From positions 1 through 8,720 of the forward strand of contig JBKPND010000066.1 in the NCBI GenBank assembly GCA_046732465.1: a DNA stretch of 8,720 nucleotides, given 5' to 3'. The translations under genes and the position numbers were made by a program. Shown in pieces: positions 1-5,384 of this stretch. Within the stretch, counting starts at the first letter, position 1. Each line of letters starts with the position of its first letter. Source of the DNA: DASUPK01 sp046732465 (GTDB lineage Bacteria; Actinomycetota; Thermoleophilia; Solirubrobacterales; 70-9). Below the pieces are notes generated by a model that did no database searches, had not been told where the DNA came from, and saw only the letters and a program-made list of their open reading frames with translations.

Positions 1-5
1 TGTAC

Positions 6-22
6 ACTTACGAGGCGTAAGT
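6..22. promoter_or_regulatory. palindromic operator candidate upstream of the AhpD-like gene
   Basis: ACTTACGAGGCGTAAGT is a perfect 7-bp inverted repeat around a 3-nt centre. It lies about 50 bp before the start codon at 71. A possible sigma-70-type promoter overlaps it: TTACGA at 8-13, a 16-nt spacer, and TAAAAG at 30-35. A repressor bound here would cover the -35 and spacer. The tetramer GTAA also recurs at 17, 21, 35, 40 and 51, an AT-rich cluster in a GC-rich region. Short palindromes of this form are typical of TetR-family operators, but no regulator gene is in the window, so that assignment is inference. Confidence 0.45.
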
Positions 23-70
23 AACCGGCTAAAAGTAAAGTAAGCCCAATGTAAACGGCGGATCGAGGAA

Positions 71-637
71 ATGACCGTAAAGACAGACGTCAGTCGCTTC
101 CACATCCACGATGAGCTCACCGCCCCGGACGGAAGCGCTCCGCTTATCAAGAGCATTCAGACGGCCGGCGGTGCCGTCTCCAAGTTCCTAGGCGTGCTCG
201 CCGAGTCCCCGGCCGCACTGCGCGGCTACACGCGTCTCCGCACCGAGCTTCGCTCGAGCAATCTGCCCCGTGCCACCCGCGAGCGCATCGGCCTCGCGGT
301 TGCCGAGTGGCGGCATGACCCCTACACGCTGACCCAGTATGCCCGCACCGCGCGGGTCGCCGGGCTCGGCCTCGACGAGGTCGCCCGGGCGCGCAACTTC
401 ACCTCCTCGGATGAGAAGGAGGCGGCGCTGCTCGCCCTGCTCCGCGAAACGCTCAACCCCACCGAGCGTCCTCCCCACCACCTGGTCGAGGAGGCACGCG
501 AGGCCGGCTGGTCGGACGAGGAGATCCTCGACGCGGTCGCCGAGCTGGCGCTCGCCGAGTTCGAGAGCCTGTTCGCCTCCGTCGCGGCTCTGCCCCAGGA
601 GGGCAATCCCGCGGTGCTGCGCGAGGACGCGGCTTAG
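71..637 (+). CDS. AhpD/carboxymuconolactone decarboxylase-fold protein lacking the CxxC motif
   Basis: A 188-residue protein resembling the carboxymuconolactone decarboxylase/AhpD family. It has the N-terminal pattern of a small residue-rich helix with LAESPAAL at 43-50, then a core helix with the conserved Glu79. The segment AEWRHDPYTLTQYARTARVA (78-97) followed by G98-L99 matches the AhpD stretch that normally reads E-x(3)-CxxC-x(3)-H...AG. Here the two Cys positions are Asp83 and Thr86 and the His position is Tyr90. No cysteine occurs anywhere in the protein, so peroxidase/disulfide chemistry is not possible in the usual way. The C-terminal half repeats the helical pattern (DEKEAALLALL, 114-124; SDEEILDAVAELAL, 148-161). 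The ATG at 71 follows GAGGAA closely. A palindromic operator lies upstream, suggesting control by a dedicated repressor. Function unknown: it could be a structural paralogue or use other chemistry. Confidence 0.75.
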   Translation: MTVKTDVSRFHIHDELTAPDGSAPLIKSIQTAGGAVSKFLGVLAESPAALRGYTRLRTELRSSNLPRATRERIGLAVAEWRHDPYTLTQYARTARVAGLGLDEVARARNFTSSDEKEAALLALLRETLNPTERPPHHLVEEAREAGWSDEEILDAVAELALAEFESLFASVAALPQEGNPAVLREDAA

Positions 638-666
638 CAGCCACCAGGCCGCTCCACTATGAGCGA

Positions 667-712
667 GGGGCGAAGCCCCGAGCAGTTACGTGGGGCGGCC
701 GCTTGTGGCCGC
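667..712. terminator. two short GC hairpins between convergent genes
   Basis: The 95-bp gap between the convergent genes ending at 637 and 733 holds two hairpins. GGGGC-GAA-GCCCC lies at 667-679. GCGGCC-GCTTGT-GGCCGC lies at 695-712. Neither is followed by a T-tract on either strand, so they would be hairpin-only terminators of the kind often proposed in high-GC actinobacteria. A bidirectional role is inferred from position. Confidence 0.4.
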
Positions 713-732
713 GATCTGGTGGCGAAGCCGGG

Positions 733-1182
733 TTAGGCAGCCGGCGGCGTGACCGTGGCCGTGATCGGTCCGGAGCCGACCGCGAGGAAGCCGACGCGCT
801 TCGCGGTCTTCTTGGTCAGGTCCCAGGCGTAGCCCTTGCGGAACGGGCCGCGGTCGATCACGGTCGCCGTAACGCTGCGGCCGGCATAGCTGAAGGTCAC
901 CGTCGTGCCGCAGGGGAGCTTCCTGTGGGCGACGCCGATGGTGGTGGGGCTCAGCATGGTCCCGCAGGCCGTGGACTTGCCCCAGAAGCCGGGGCCGTAC
1001 CAGGTGGCCTTCTTGTAGACGGTCCAGCTCGGCGACGAGCTCGGCTGGGCGGTCGGCTCGGAGGGCGAGGGGGTGCCTCCCGGCACGCCGCCGGTCTGGG
1101 CGCTGGCGGTGGATGCTCCGACGCCGAGCGCGGCCACGCATGCGAGCCCTGCAATCGCACGAATTGTTCGCTTGCTCGTCAA
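733..1182 (-). CDS. secreted RlpA-like double-psi beta-barrel protein
   Basis: A 149-residue exported protein with a single RlpA-like double-psi beta-barrel domain, a fold used by peptidoglycan-active proteins. Residues 1-28 form a signal peptide (basic MTSKRTIR, hydrophobic 9-27, ending ASA before Gln29). A Pro/Ser/Thr-rich linker covers about 30-52. The barrel follows: ATWYGPGFWGKSTACG (59-74), AHRKLPCGT (85-93), ATVIDRGPF (106-114), and a W-D-L near 120-122. His86 and Asp110 sit where the residues implicated in RlpA lytic transglycosylase activity lie. Cys73 and Cys91 could form a disulfide in the exported protein. There is no SPOR domain, so it is shorter than proteobacterial RlpA. The start is TTG at 1182, preceded by GAGGAAGG. 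No in-frame ATG or GTG lies between it and the upstream riboswitch. Expression is expected to respond to c-di-AMP. Whether it cleaves glycan or only binds it is open. Confidence 0.85.
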   Translation of the reverse strand: MTSKRTIRAIAGLACVAALGVGASTASAQTGGVPGGTPSPSEPTAQPSSSPSWTVYKKATWYGPGFWGKSTACGTMLSPTTIGVAHRKLPCGTTVTFSYAGRSVTATVIDRGPFRKGYAWDLTKKTAKRVGFLAVGSGPITATVTPPAA

Positions 1183-1195
1183 ACCTTCCTCTTTC

Positions 1196-1324
1196 GTTGC
1201 TTTCGGGGTTAGCTGACGGGCTCGCGCTGAAAGATCGCGCTACGCGGCGTACTGGCCGCGATTCGCCCCAACTAAGTGGGTCCCCCGATCTCCGGCCTTT
1301 GTCGTGGCGGAGATTCAGCGGAAG
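1196..1324 (-). promoter_or_regulatory. c-di-AMP (ydaO-yuaA) riboswitch
   Basis: Read on the minus strand, the leader of the RlpA-like gene carries the conserved blocks of the ydaO-yuaA class in order. CCGCTGAATC lies at about 1322-1312. A 7-bp stem, ATCTCCG paired with CGGAGAT, covers 1314-1288. GGGGGACCCA is at 1286-1277 and TGGGGCGAATC follows it. A CGCGGC/GCCGCG hairpin comes next, then CCCGTCAGCTAACCCCG (1220-1204) and AAAGC closing P1. The class binds c-di-AMP and commonly controls cell-wall remodelling and osmolyte genes. The aptamer ends about 13 nt before the TTG start and its 3' strand runs into the GAGGAAGG ribosome-binding site. No clear terminator hairpin lies between, so control by ribosome-binding-site access or by an alternative fold is inferred. 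A weak -10 (TAACGT, 1340-1335) lies just upstream, without a good -35. Confidence 0.93.
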
Positions 1325-1412
1325 AACGCGCGGCACGTTAGCAGAGTCCCGCCCGCCATCCACCTACTTTTCAGGTCGGTCGTTCTGAGCCGAACCTTTC
1401 ATCGCGAAACGT

Positions 1413-2261
1413 ATGCTGCGCCCGATGCCGGGAGCGCTGGTCACTGGAGCCGGACGGGGCATGGGCCTCGAGATCGCGCGCCGCCTCGTCGGGCGGGGCT
1501 ACGAAGTGGCGGTGACCGATGTCGATGAGGCGAACACCGCTTCCGCGGCCGAGCAGCTCGGTGACCGCGCCTGGGCTCTCCCCCTCGACGTCACGGATTC
1601 CGACGCCGTCCGCGCCGCGGCGCAGCAGGTGGTTGAGCGATCCGGCTCGCTCGACATCTGGGTGAACAACGCAGGCGTCCTGATCACCGGCCTCGCGCAT
1701 CAGCAGCCGGTGGACACCTACCGCAAGCACCTCGAGGTCAACTACCTCGGCACCGTCCACGGTACGCTCGCCGCGATCGAGCAGATGCGGCGCGGCGGGC
1801 GGGGTCAGATCATCAACCTGATCTCGCTCGCGGGCCTGGCGGCCGCGACTGGGATCGTCGCCTACTCCGCAAGCAAGCACGCGGCGATCGCCTTCAGCCT
1901 CGGCACCGCGGCGGACCTGAGACGCGACGGGCTGGGGGCGATCCAGATCTCGTGCGTGTGCCCGGACGGAGTCTGGACGCCGATGATCAACGACAAGCTC
2001 GACGACCCGAACGACGCGCTCTCCTTCTCCGGGGTGATGCTGATGCCCGAGCAGGTCGCCGAGCACGTCGAGCGGTTGCTCGACAAGCCCAAGCCGGTGC
2101 TCACCATCCCGCGCTGGCGAGGGCAGTTCGCTCGCTTCTTCGACCGCCACCCGAAGCTCTCGCTCCGCCTCACCCCGCTGCTGATGCGCGACGCGCTGCG
2201 GCGGCAGCGCGCGTTCAAGAGGAAGGTCGAGTCGGGCAAGTGGCCGCCGAAGTCGCACTGA
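1413..2261 (+). CDS. short-chain dehydrogenase/reductase (SDR) family oxidoreductase
   Basis: A 282-residue classical SDR; substrate not identifiable. The Rossmann dinucleotide motif TGAGRGMG is at 11-18. Asp36 at the end of the second strand (VTDVD) favours NAD(H) over NADP(H). LDVTD is at 58-62 and NNAG at 85-88. The catalytic set is Asn110, Ser138, Tyr151 and Lys155 (YSASK), so the enzyme should be active. CPDGVWTPM (183-191) replaces the usual PGxVxT loop. A basic C-terminal extension (about 233-282, rich in Arg/Lys/Phe) goes beyond the core fold and could contact membrane or partner protein. ATG at 1413 gives a short leader before ALVTG; ATG at 1425 is an alternative. Neither has a clear Shine-Dalgarno. 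It probably forms an operon with the methyltransferase that follows. Confidence 0.88.
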   Translation: MLRPMPGALVTGAGRGMGLEIARRLVGRGYEVAVTDVDEANTASAAEQLGDRAWALPLDVTDSDAVRAAAQQVVERSGSLDIWVNNAGVLITGLAHQQPVDTYRKHLEVNYLGTVHGTLAAIEQMRRGGRGQIINLISLAGLAAATGIVAYSASKHAAIAFSLGTAADLRRDGLGAIQISCVCPDGVWTPMINDKLDDPNDALSFSGVMLMPEQVAEHVERLLDKPKPVLTIPRWRGQFARFFDRHPKLSLRLTPLLMRDALRRQRAFKRKVESGKWPPKSH

Positions 2262-2317
2262 GAGGCCCGCACGATCCCGGGACCCGGGCGGGGCGCTTTC
2301 ACACGGTCCGCGAGCCG

Positions 2318-2884
2318 ATGCCGCTCTCCGGATGGCTGCGCTACCCGGCCGCCTGGCTGAGGGCGAAGACGGGCCGCACGCCCGAGCGGCCCTGGATCGT
2401 GCCGGCGGCGATCGGCTGGCTGCGGCGGCGGATCCGCTCCGAATGGTCGATCCTCGAGCTCGGTGCGGGTCGCTCCACGGTCTGGTTCGCGCGGCGGGCC
2501 GGGAGCGTCCTCTCCTTCGAGGACAACGAGTTCTGGGCCGGCCATACCCGCGGTCGCCTCGATGAGCTCGGACTCGGCAACGTCGAGCTTCGCGTCGAGC
2601 CGATCGATGAATTGGCCGAGCGGGTCGGGGCCCTTCCCGCTGCGTCCTTCGATCTCGTCGTGGTGGACTTCTTGGAGGCCCCAACCGTGACGCGAATCGA
2701 CGTGTTGAAACCGGCAATGAAGAAGGTGCGGCCCGGAGGGCTGTTGTTGCTCGATGACTCCGATCGGCCGGGATATGCCGAGGCGTTCGAGTTGCTCTCG
2801 GGCTGGCGCTTCCGCAAGTTCGTCGGCGTCAAGGACGAGTGGCCCGAGACCTGCGAGACCGGCATCTTCACGCGGCCAGGCTGA
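2318..2884 (+). CDS. class I SAM-dependent methyltransferase-like protein
   Basis: A 188-residue Rossmann-type protein. Motif I is ILELGAGRSTVWFARR (45-60), the E-x-G-x-G-x-S-T form seen in methyltransferases of the Methyltransf_24 type. Acidic Glu68-Asp69 follows the next strand (VLSFEDN) and would hold the SAM ribose. FDLVVVDF is at 111-118. RPGGLLLLDDSDR (138-150) matches the post-motif segment in which Asp146/Asp147 often act in catalysis or metal contact. The C-terminus (SGWRFRKFVGVKDEWPETCETGIF) fits the same family. The acceptor is unknown. The ATG at 2318 begins 56 nt after the SDR stop. An in-frame GTG at 2240 would give a longer protein overlapping the SDR by 22 nt, but its extra residues show no motif, so I prefer 2318. 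It is likely co-transcribed with the SDR. Confidence 0.75.
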   Translation: MPLSGWLRYPAAWLRAKTGRTPERPWIVPAAIGWLRRRIRSEWSILELGAGRSTVWFARRAGSVLSFEDNEFWAGHTRGRLDELGLGNVELRVEPIDELAERVGALPAASFDLVVVDFLEAPTVTRIDVLKPAMKKVRPGGLLLLDDSDRPGYAEAFELLSGWRFRKFVGVKDEWPETCETGIFTRPG

Positions 2885-2931
2885 GGCTTTGCCGACTTGG
2901 GGGCCTATAGGGACCCAAACTCGGCAAAGCC
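2885..2931. terminator. large hairpin directly after the methyltransferase stop
   Basis: GGCTTTGCCGA (2885-2895) pairs perfectly with TCGGCAAAGCC (2921-2931). A second stem, TTGGG (2897-2901) with CCCAA (2914-2918), stacks on top. The loop contains the self-complementary octamer CCTATAGG (2904-2911). It begins on the base after the TGA. No T-tract follows, so it is a probable hairpin-only terminator or 3'-end stabiliser for the SDR-methyltransferase operon. It also separates that operon from rnpB, which converges on it. Confidence 0.6.
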
Positions 2932-2941
2932 CCGGGCAATA

Positions 2942-2967
2942 GAAGAGGCCCCTTGCGGGGCCTCTTC
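2942..2967 (-). terminator. intrinsic terminator of rnpB
   Basis: An 11-bp perfect stem (GAAGAGGCCCC with its complement at 2957-2967) closes on a 4-nt loop. It starts five bases past the 3' strand of RNase P RNA helix P1. On the minus strand it is followed by TATTG, a weak U-rich tail. Placement and symmetry fit the rho-independent terminator of rnpB. It could also stop + strand read-through. Confidence 0.75.
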
Positions 2968-2971
2968 CTTA

Positions 2972-3301
2972 GCGAGTCTGTAAGCCGGATTCTGTCGGGG
3001 GCAGCCATCCATCTGTGCGGCCCACCTGGACCTCGCCGGGCTGGGTCGACGGTCCTACTTGGCCTTGCACCGGGCGGGGTTTGCCTTGCGCGTCCGCGTC
3101 ACCGCGACGCCGGTGCGCTCTTACCGCACCTTTTCACCCTTGCCTGTGCGCGGCTCACGTGTGGCCGCGCCATCGGCGGTCTGATCTCTGCGGCACTTTC
3201 CCGCGGGTTTCCCCGGGTGGGCGTTACCCACCGCCTTGCCCTGTGGTGTCCGGACTTTCCTCGAAGACTCCTTTCGTCATCTCCGCGACTGCCTGACTCG
3301 C
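2972..3301 (-). ncRNA. rnpB: RNase P RNA (bacterial type A-like)
   Basis: The catalytic RNA of RNase P, which removes 5' leaders from pre-tRNAs. On the minus strand the universally conserved regions are readable. GAGGAAAGTCCGGACACC begins the P4 region. GGTGGGTAACGCCCACC, GGGAAAGTGCCGCAGAG and CAGACCGCCGATGG follow. Then come AAGGGTGAAAAGGTGCGGTA and AGAGCGCACC, the L15 segment GGCAAACCCCGCCCGG with GTGCAAGGCCAAGTAGGA, and the 3' block ACAGAATCCGGCTTACAG. Helix P1 is GCGAGTC (3301-3295) pairing with GACTCGC (2978-2972). P2 is GGCAG with CTGCC. The ends given are those of P1 and could be a few bases off. At about 330 nt it is compact for the class. L15 reads GGC where the textbook form is GGU. 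Confidence 0.95.
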
Positions 3302-3308
3302 ATTAGGC

Positions 3309-3314
3309 AGGGTA
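3309..3314 (-). promoter_or_regulatory. possible rnpB -10 element
   Basis: TACCCT on the minus strand lies 7-8 nt before the first base of RNase P helix P1, the spacing expected for a -10 box. No convincing -35 is seen 16-18 nt further upstream. The 68-bp gap between the zinc-ribbon gene and rnpB has no terminator-like hairpin, so read-through from the lexA operon is also possible. Confidence 0.3.
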
Positions 3315-3369
3315 CCTCCGATCAGCGCGACTGCTGCACACCTCGTTTTCGCGGCCGTTCTAGGGACTG

Positions 3370-3549
3370 TCAGGAGAGCGAGGAGCCGCAGGTGGCACAG
3401 CCACCGCGCTCCAGCTCTCCATGACACACCGGGCACTCCGCCCGGCCGTGAGCCGTCAGGGCCTCCCAGGCGCCGAGGATCTGATCTTCAAGCGTCACCT
3501 CGGACGGCTCGAACAGGCGGGCCTCCTCTTCGACGGCGAGGACCGTCAC
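3370..3549 (-). CDS. 59-residue four-cysteine zinc-ribbon protein coupled to lexA
   Basis: A small gene of 59 codons plus stop, starting with GTG at 3549 and ending TGA at 3372-3370. Its GTG overlaps the lexA stop in a GTGA junction. A strong AGGAGG lies 7 nt before the start, inside the last codons of lexA, so translation should be coupled to LexA. The N-terminal part is acidic and probably helical (VEEEARLFEPSEVTLEDQIL, 6-25, then GAWEAL). The C-terminal part has C39-PV-C42 and C51-AT-C54 separated by eight residues, a compact treble-clef or zinc-ribbon signature, ending CGSSLS. I do not recognise a characterised family. Co-expression with LexA suggests SOS induction, perhaps a protein-protein or nucleic-acid adaptor; that role is inference. 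Reading frame, start signal and cysteine spacing together make a chance ORF unlikely. Confidence 0.8.
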   Translation of the reverse strand: MTVLAVEEEARLFEPSEVTLEDQILGAWEALTAHGRAECPVCHGELERGGCATCGSSLS

Positions 3550-4163
3550 GAGACCCTCCTGAAGACTCCGATGACGCGACCAAGGATGCGCGCGTCGCGG
3601 GTGCGAATCGGCTTCATGCTCTTGTTCTCCGGCTGCAGCCGGACCTGATCCTTCTCACGGAAGAAGCGCTTGACGGTCGCCTCGTCCTCGAGCAGGGCGA
3701 CCACGATCTCGCCGTCGCGGGCGCGCTCCGTGGGGCGCACCACGACGAAGTCCCCCTCCAAGATGCCGGCGTCCTTCATCGACTCGCCGCGAACCCGGAG
3801 GATGTAGTCGCCGTCCTCGCCGCCTACGACGTCCGGCACCTCGAGGTAGTCCTCGATGTTCTCCTCGGCCAGGATTGGCTCACCTGCGGCGACCTGCCCC
3901 ACCAAGGGCAGACCGGCGGGACGGACGGCCTTCTTCGCCCGCTGGACCATCACCTCGAGCGCTCGCGGCTTGGAGGGATCCCGCTTGAGCACGCCGAGGC
4001 TCTCGAGCTTGGAGAGGTGGGCGTGCACGGTCGAGGAGGAATGGAGCCCGACGGCCTTGCCGATCTCGCGCACCGTGGGCGGATAGCCATGCTTGCTCAG
4101 GTAGCTGCCGATGAAGTCGAAGATCTCCTTCTGGCGTTTCGACAGGTCCTTGACGAGGTCCAC
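3546..4163 (-). CDS. lexA: LexA repressor, SOS response
   Basis: A 205-residue LexA. The N-terminal winged helix-turn-helix covers about 1-70 (LSKRQKEIFDFIGSYL; YPPTVREIGKAVGLHSSSTV as recognition region; HLSKLESLGVLKR). The S24-type self-cleavage domain follows. The scissile bond is Ala93-Gly94 (GQVAAGEPI). The nucleophile is Ser128 (RGESM) and the general base Lys165 (ATVKRFF). All catalytic elements are intact and the length is normal. The start is GTG at 4163, with GAGGAGGG a few bases upstream. RecA filaments on damaged DNA trigger autocleavage and derepression. The promoter carries a LexA box, so the gene should be autoregulated. It is followed by a translationally coupled zinc-ribbon gene and then rnpB on the same strand, and diverges from tRNA-Leu. 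Confidence 0.98.
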   Translation of the reverse strand: MDLVKDLSKRQKEIFDFIGSYLSKHGYPPTVREIGKAVGLHSSSTVHAHLSKLESLGVLKRDPSKPRALEVMVQRAKKAVRPAGLPLVGQVAAGEPILAEENIEDYLEVPDVVGGEDGDYILRVRGESMKDAGILEGDFVVVRPTERARDGEIVVALLEDEATVKRFFREKDQVRLQPENKSMKPIRTRDARILGRVIGVFRRVS

Positions 4164-4214
4164 TTAACCCTCCTCAGCCAGCCGCACTTGACGGGCGGCG
4201 ATCGATGCAATGGG

Positions 4215-4228
4215 CGAACACATGTTCG
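4215..4228. promoter_or_regulatory. LexA box (SOS box)
   Basis: CGAACACATGTTCG has arms CGAAC and GTTCG spaced by four bases and fits the Gram-positive/actinobacterial LexA consensus CGAACrnryGTTCg. It lies one base downstream of the lexA -10 element on the minus strand, over the expected transcription start, and about 51 nt before the GTG. LexA bound here would block its own promoter. Confidence 0.93.
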
Positions 4229-4229
4229 G

Positions 4230-4258
4230 AGAGTAGCGCGCCCCACGGACGGTTTCAA
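4230..4258 (-). promoter_or_regulatory. lexA promoter
   Basis: On the minus strand TTGAAA (4258-4253) and TACTCT (4235-4230) are separated by exactly 17 nt, a good housekeeping sigma-factor promoter. The SOS box follows at once. The 5' leader is about 55-60 nt. Confidence 0.8.
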
Positions 4259-4316
4259 GGAGCGTTCCGGGCCGAACGTTCCCCCTCCCGCGCCGACTAT
4301 CATCGGCTGCCCTCAA

Positions 4317-4402
<86 letters not shown>

Positions 4403-5275
4403 CTAACCCGCGAGGAAGCGCCGCAGGGAGGCGAGCAGCTCCTCCGGCGCCTCCTCCGGGATGAAGTGGCCGGAGGGCAGCGGGCTTCCCTCCACGGCGT
4501 CGGCCCACTCGCGCCAGACCTCGAGCGAGTCCGACATCTGCCCCTCCTCAGATCCCCAGTGGACGAGCAGCGGGCAGGCGATCGTTCGCCCCGCGACGCG
4601 ATCGTCCGCGTCCATCGGACGATCGATGTGGAAAGACGCCCGGTACTCGGCGGTGATCCCGGGGAGCGTCTCGGCCGTGAAGCCGCGCAGGTAGTGCTCG
4701 GTCGCCTCGGGAGAGATCGCGTCGGGCGAGGCGGGCCACGACTCGAGGATGTTTCGCAGCACGAACTCCGCGCTCGCCGAGAGCACCCGCTCGGCGAACG
4801 GAGGCGGCTGGGCCAGGAAGATGAACGGCCAGTAGCCGAGGGCGGTGTCGCCGTCCATGCGCTCGAACTGCTCGACGGTCGGGATGACGTTGAGCACGCT
4901 GAGGCGCTCGACCGCATCGGGATGGTCGAGGGCCATCCGGTAGGCGACGCGCCCGCCGCGGTCGTGGCCCACGACCGAGAAGCGCTCGTGCCCGAGATGC
5001 TTCATCAGCTCGACGAGCTCGGCGGCCCGCTCGCGGTTCGAGTAGCCCTCCCCCAGCTCGCCACCGGGTTCCGAGCGGCTCTCCCCGTAGCCCTTCAGAT
5101 CGCAGACGACGACGGTGTGTTCCTCGGCAAGGCCCGGCGCGACCCGGTGCCAGCAGTAGTGGGTCTCCGGGAAGCCGTGCAGGAGCAGGACCGGCGGCCC
5201 ATCGCCGGCAGTTCCGGGCCGGTACCCGGTGGGCCCGACCTCGATCGTCTTGTACGCGAATCCCTGGATGCCCAT
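4403..5275 (-). CDS. alpha/beta hydrolase of the haloacetate dehalogenase/epoxide hydrolase type
   Basis: A 290-residue cytosolic alpha/beta hydrolase. HGFPETHYCWHRVAP (33-47) gives the oxyanion HGFP. DLKGYGESR is at 59-67. The nucleophile elbow GHDRGGR (103-109) has Asp105 with Arg106 and Arg109, the arginine pair that binds carboxylate in fluoroacetate dehalogenase. FLAQPPPFAERVL is at 153-165, EYRAS (210-214) carries Tyr211, and the base is His270 (SGHFIPEEAPEE). Overall this is the DehH1/RPA1163 pattern at normal length. Differences: the catalytic-acid position after strand 6 (LDILPT in RPA1163) is Asn129 (LNVIPT), and the halide-pocket His-Trp is Pro150-Phe151. The true substrate may therefore not be a haloacetate. 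ATG at 5275 is chosen because the family begins there; the frame stays open to 5461 but those extra residues are low-complexity and overlap ThuA. It diverges from the ThuA gene. Confidence 0.88.
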   Translation of the reverse strand: MGIQGFAYKTIEVGPTGYRPGTAGDGPPVLLLHGFPETHYCWHRVAPGLAEEHTVVVCDLKGYGESRSEPGGELGEGYSNRERAAELVELMKHLGHERFSVVGHDRGGRVAYRMALDHPDAVERLSVLNVIPTVEQFERMDGDTALGYWPFIFLAQPPPFAERVLSASAEFVLRNILESWPASPDAISPEATEHYLRGFTAETLPGITAEYRASFHIDRPMDADDRVAGRTIACPLLVHWGSEEGQMSDSLEVWREWADAVEGSPLPSGHFIPEEAPEELLASLRRFLAG

Positions 5276-5330
5276 GTCGATTCGTCTCACCGATGCCCGC
5301 GCGGTTACGTCGCGAGCGTCATCCGAGCTA

Positions 5331-5348
5331 TTAAACCAAGCGGTTGAA
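5331..5348. promoter_or_regulatory. palindromic operator candidate between hydrolase and ThuA genes
   Basis: TTAAACCAAGCGGTTGAA has 7-bp arms with one mismatch around AAGC. It sits centrally in the 109-bp divergent region between starts at 5275 (-) and 5385 (+), and is AT-rich for this genome. A + strand promoter may overlap it: TTACGT at 5305-5310, an 18-nt spacer, and TATTAA at 5329-5334. A TetR-type repressor controlling both genes would fit; no regulator is present in the window. Confidence 0.4.
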
Positions 5349-5384
5349 TACAGGCCGCCATGCGCAGGCGGCGACAATTCCAAC

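Noticed and set aside
1371..2717. 448-codon open frame on the minus strand across the SDR and methyltransferase
   Set aside because: Arg/Pro/Ala/Gly-rich with no motif; it lies antisense to two well-supported enzymes and is a high-GC shadow frame.
2953..3306. 117-codon + strand open frame
   Set aside because: It coincides with rnpB; the sequence is fully explained by conserved RNase P RNA blocks.
4263..4278. Second LexA-box-like site, CGTTC...GAACG, between lexA and the tRNA
   Set aside because: The half-sites are in the inverted order (GTTC before GAAC), so it does not match the CGAAC-N4-GTTCG operator.
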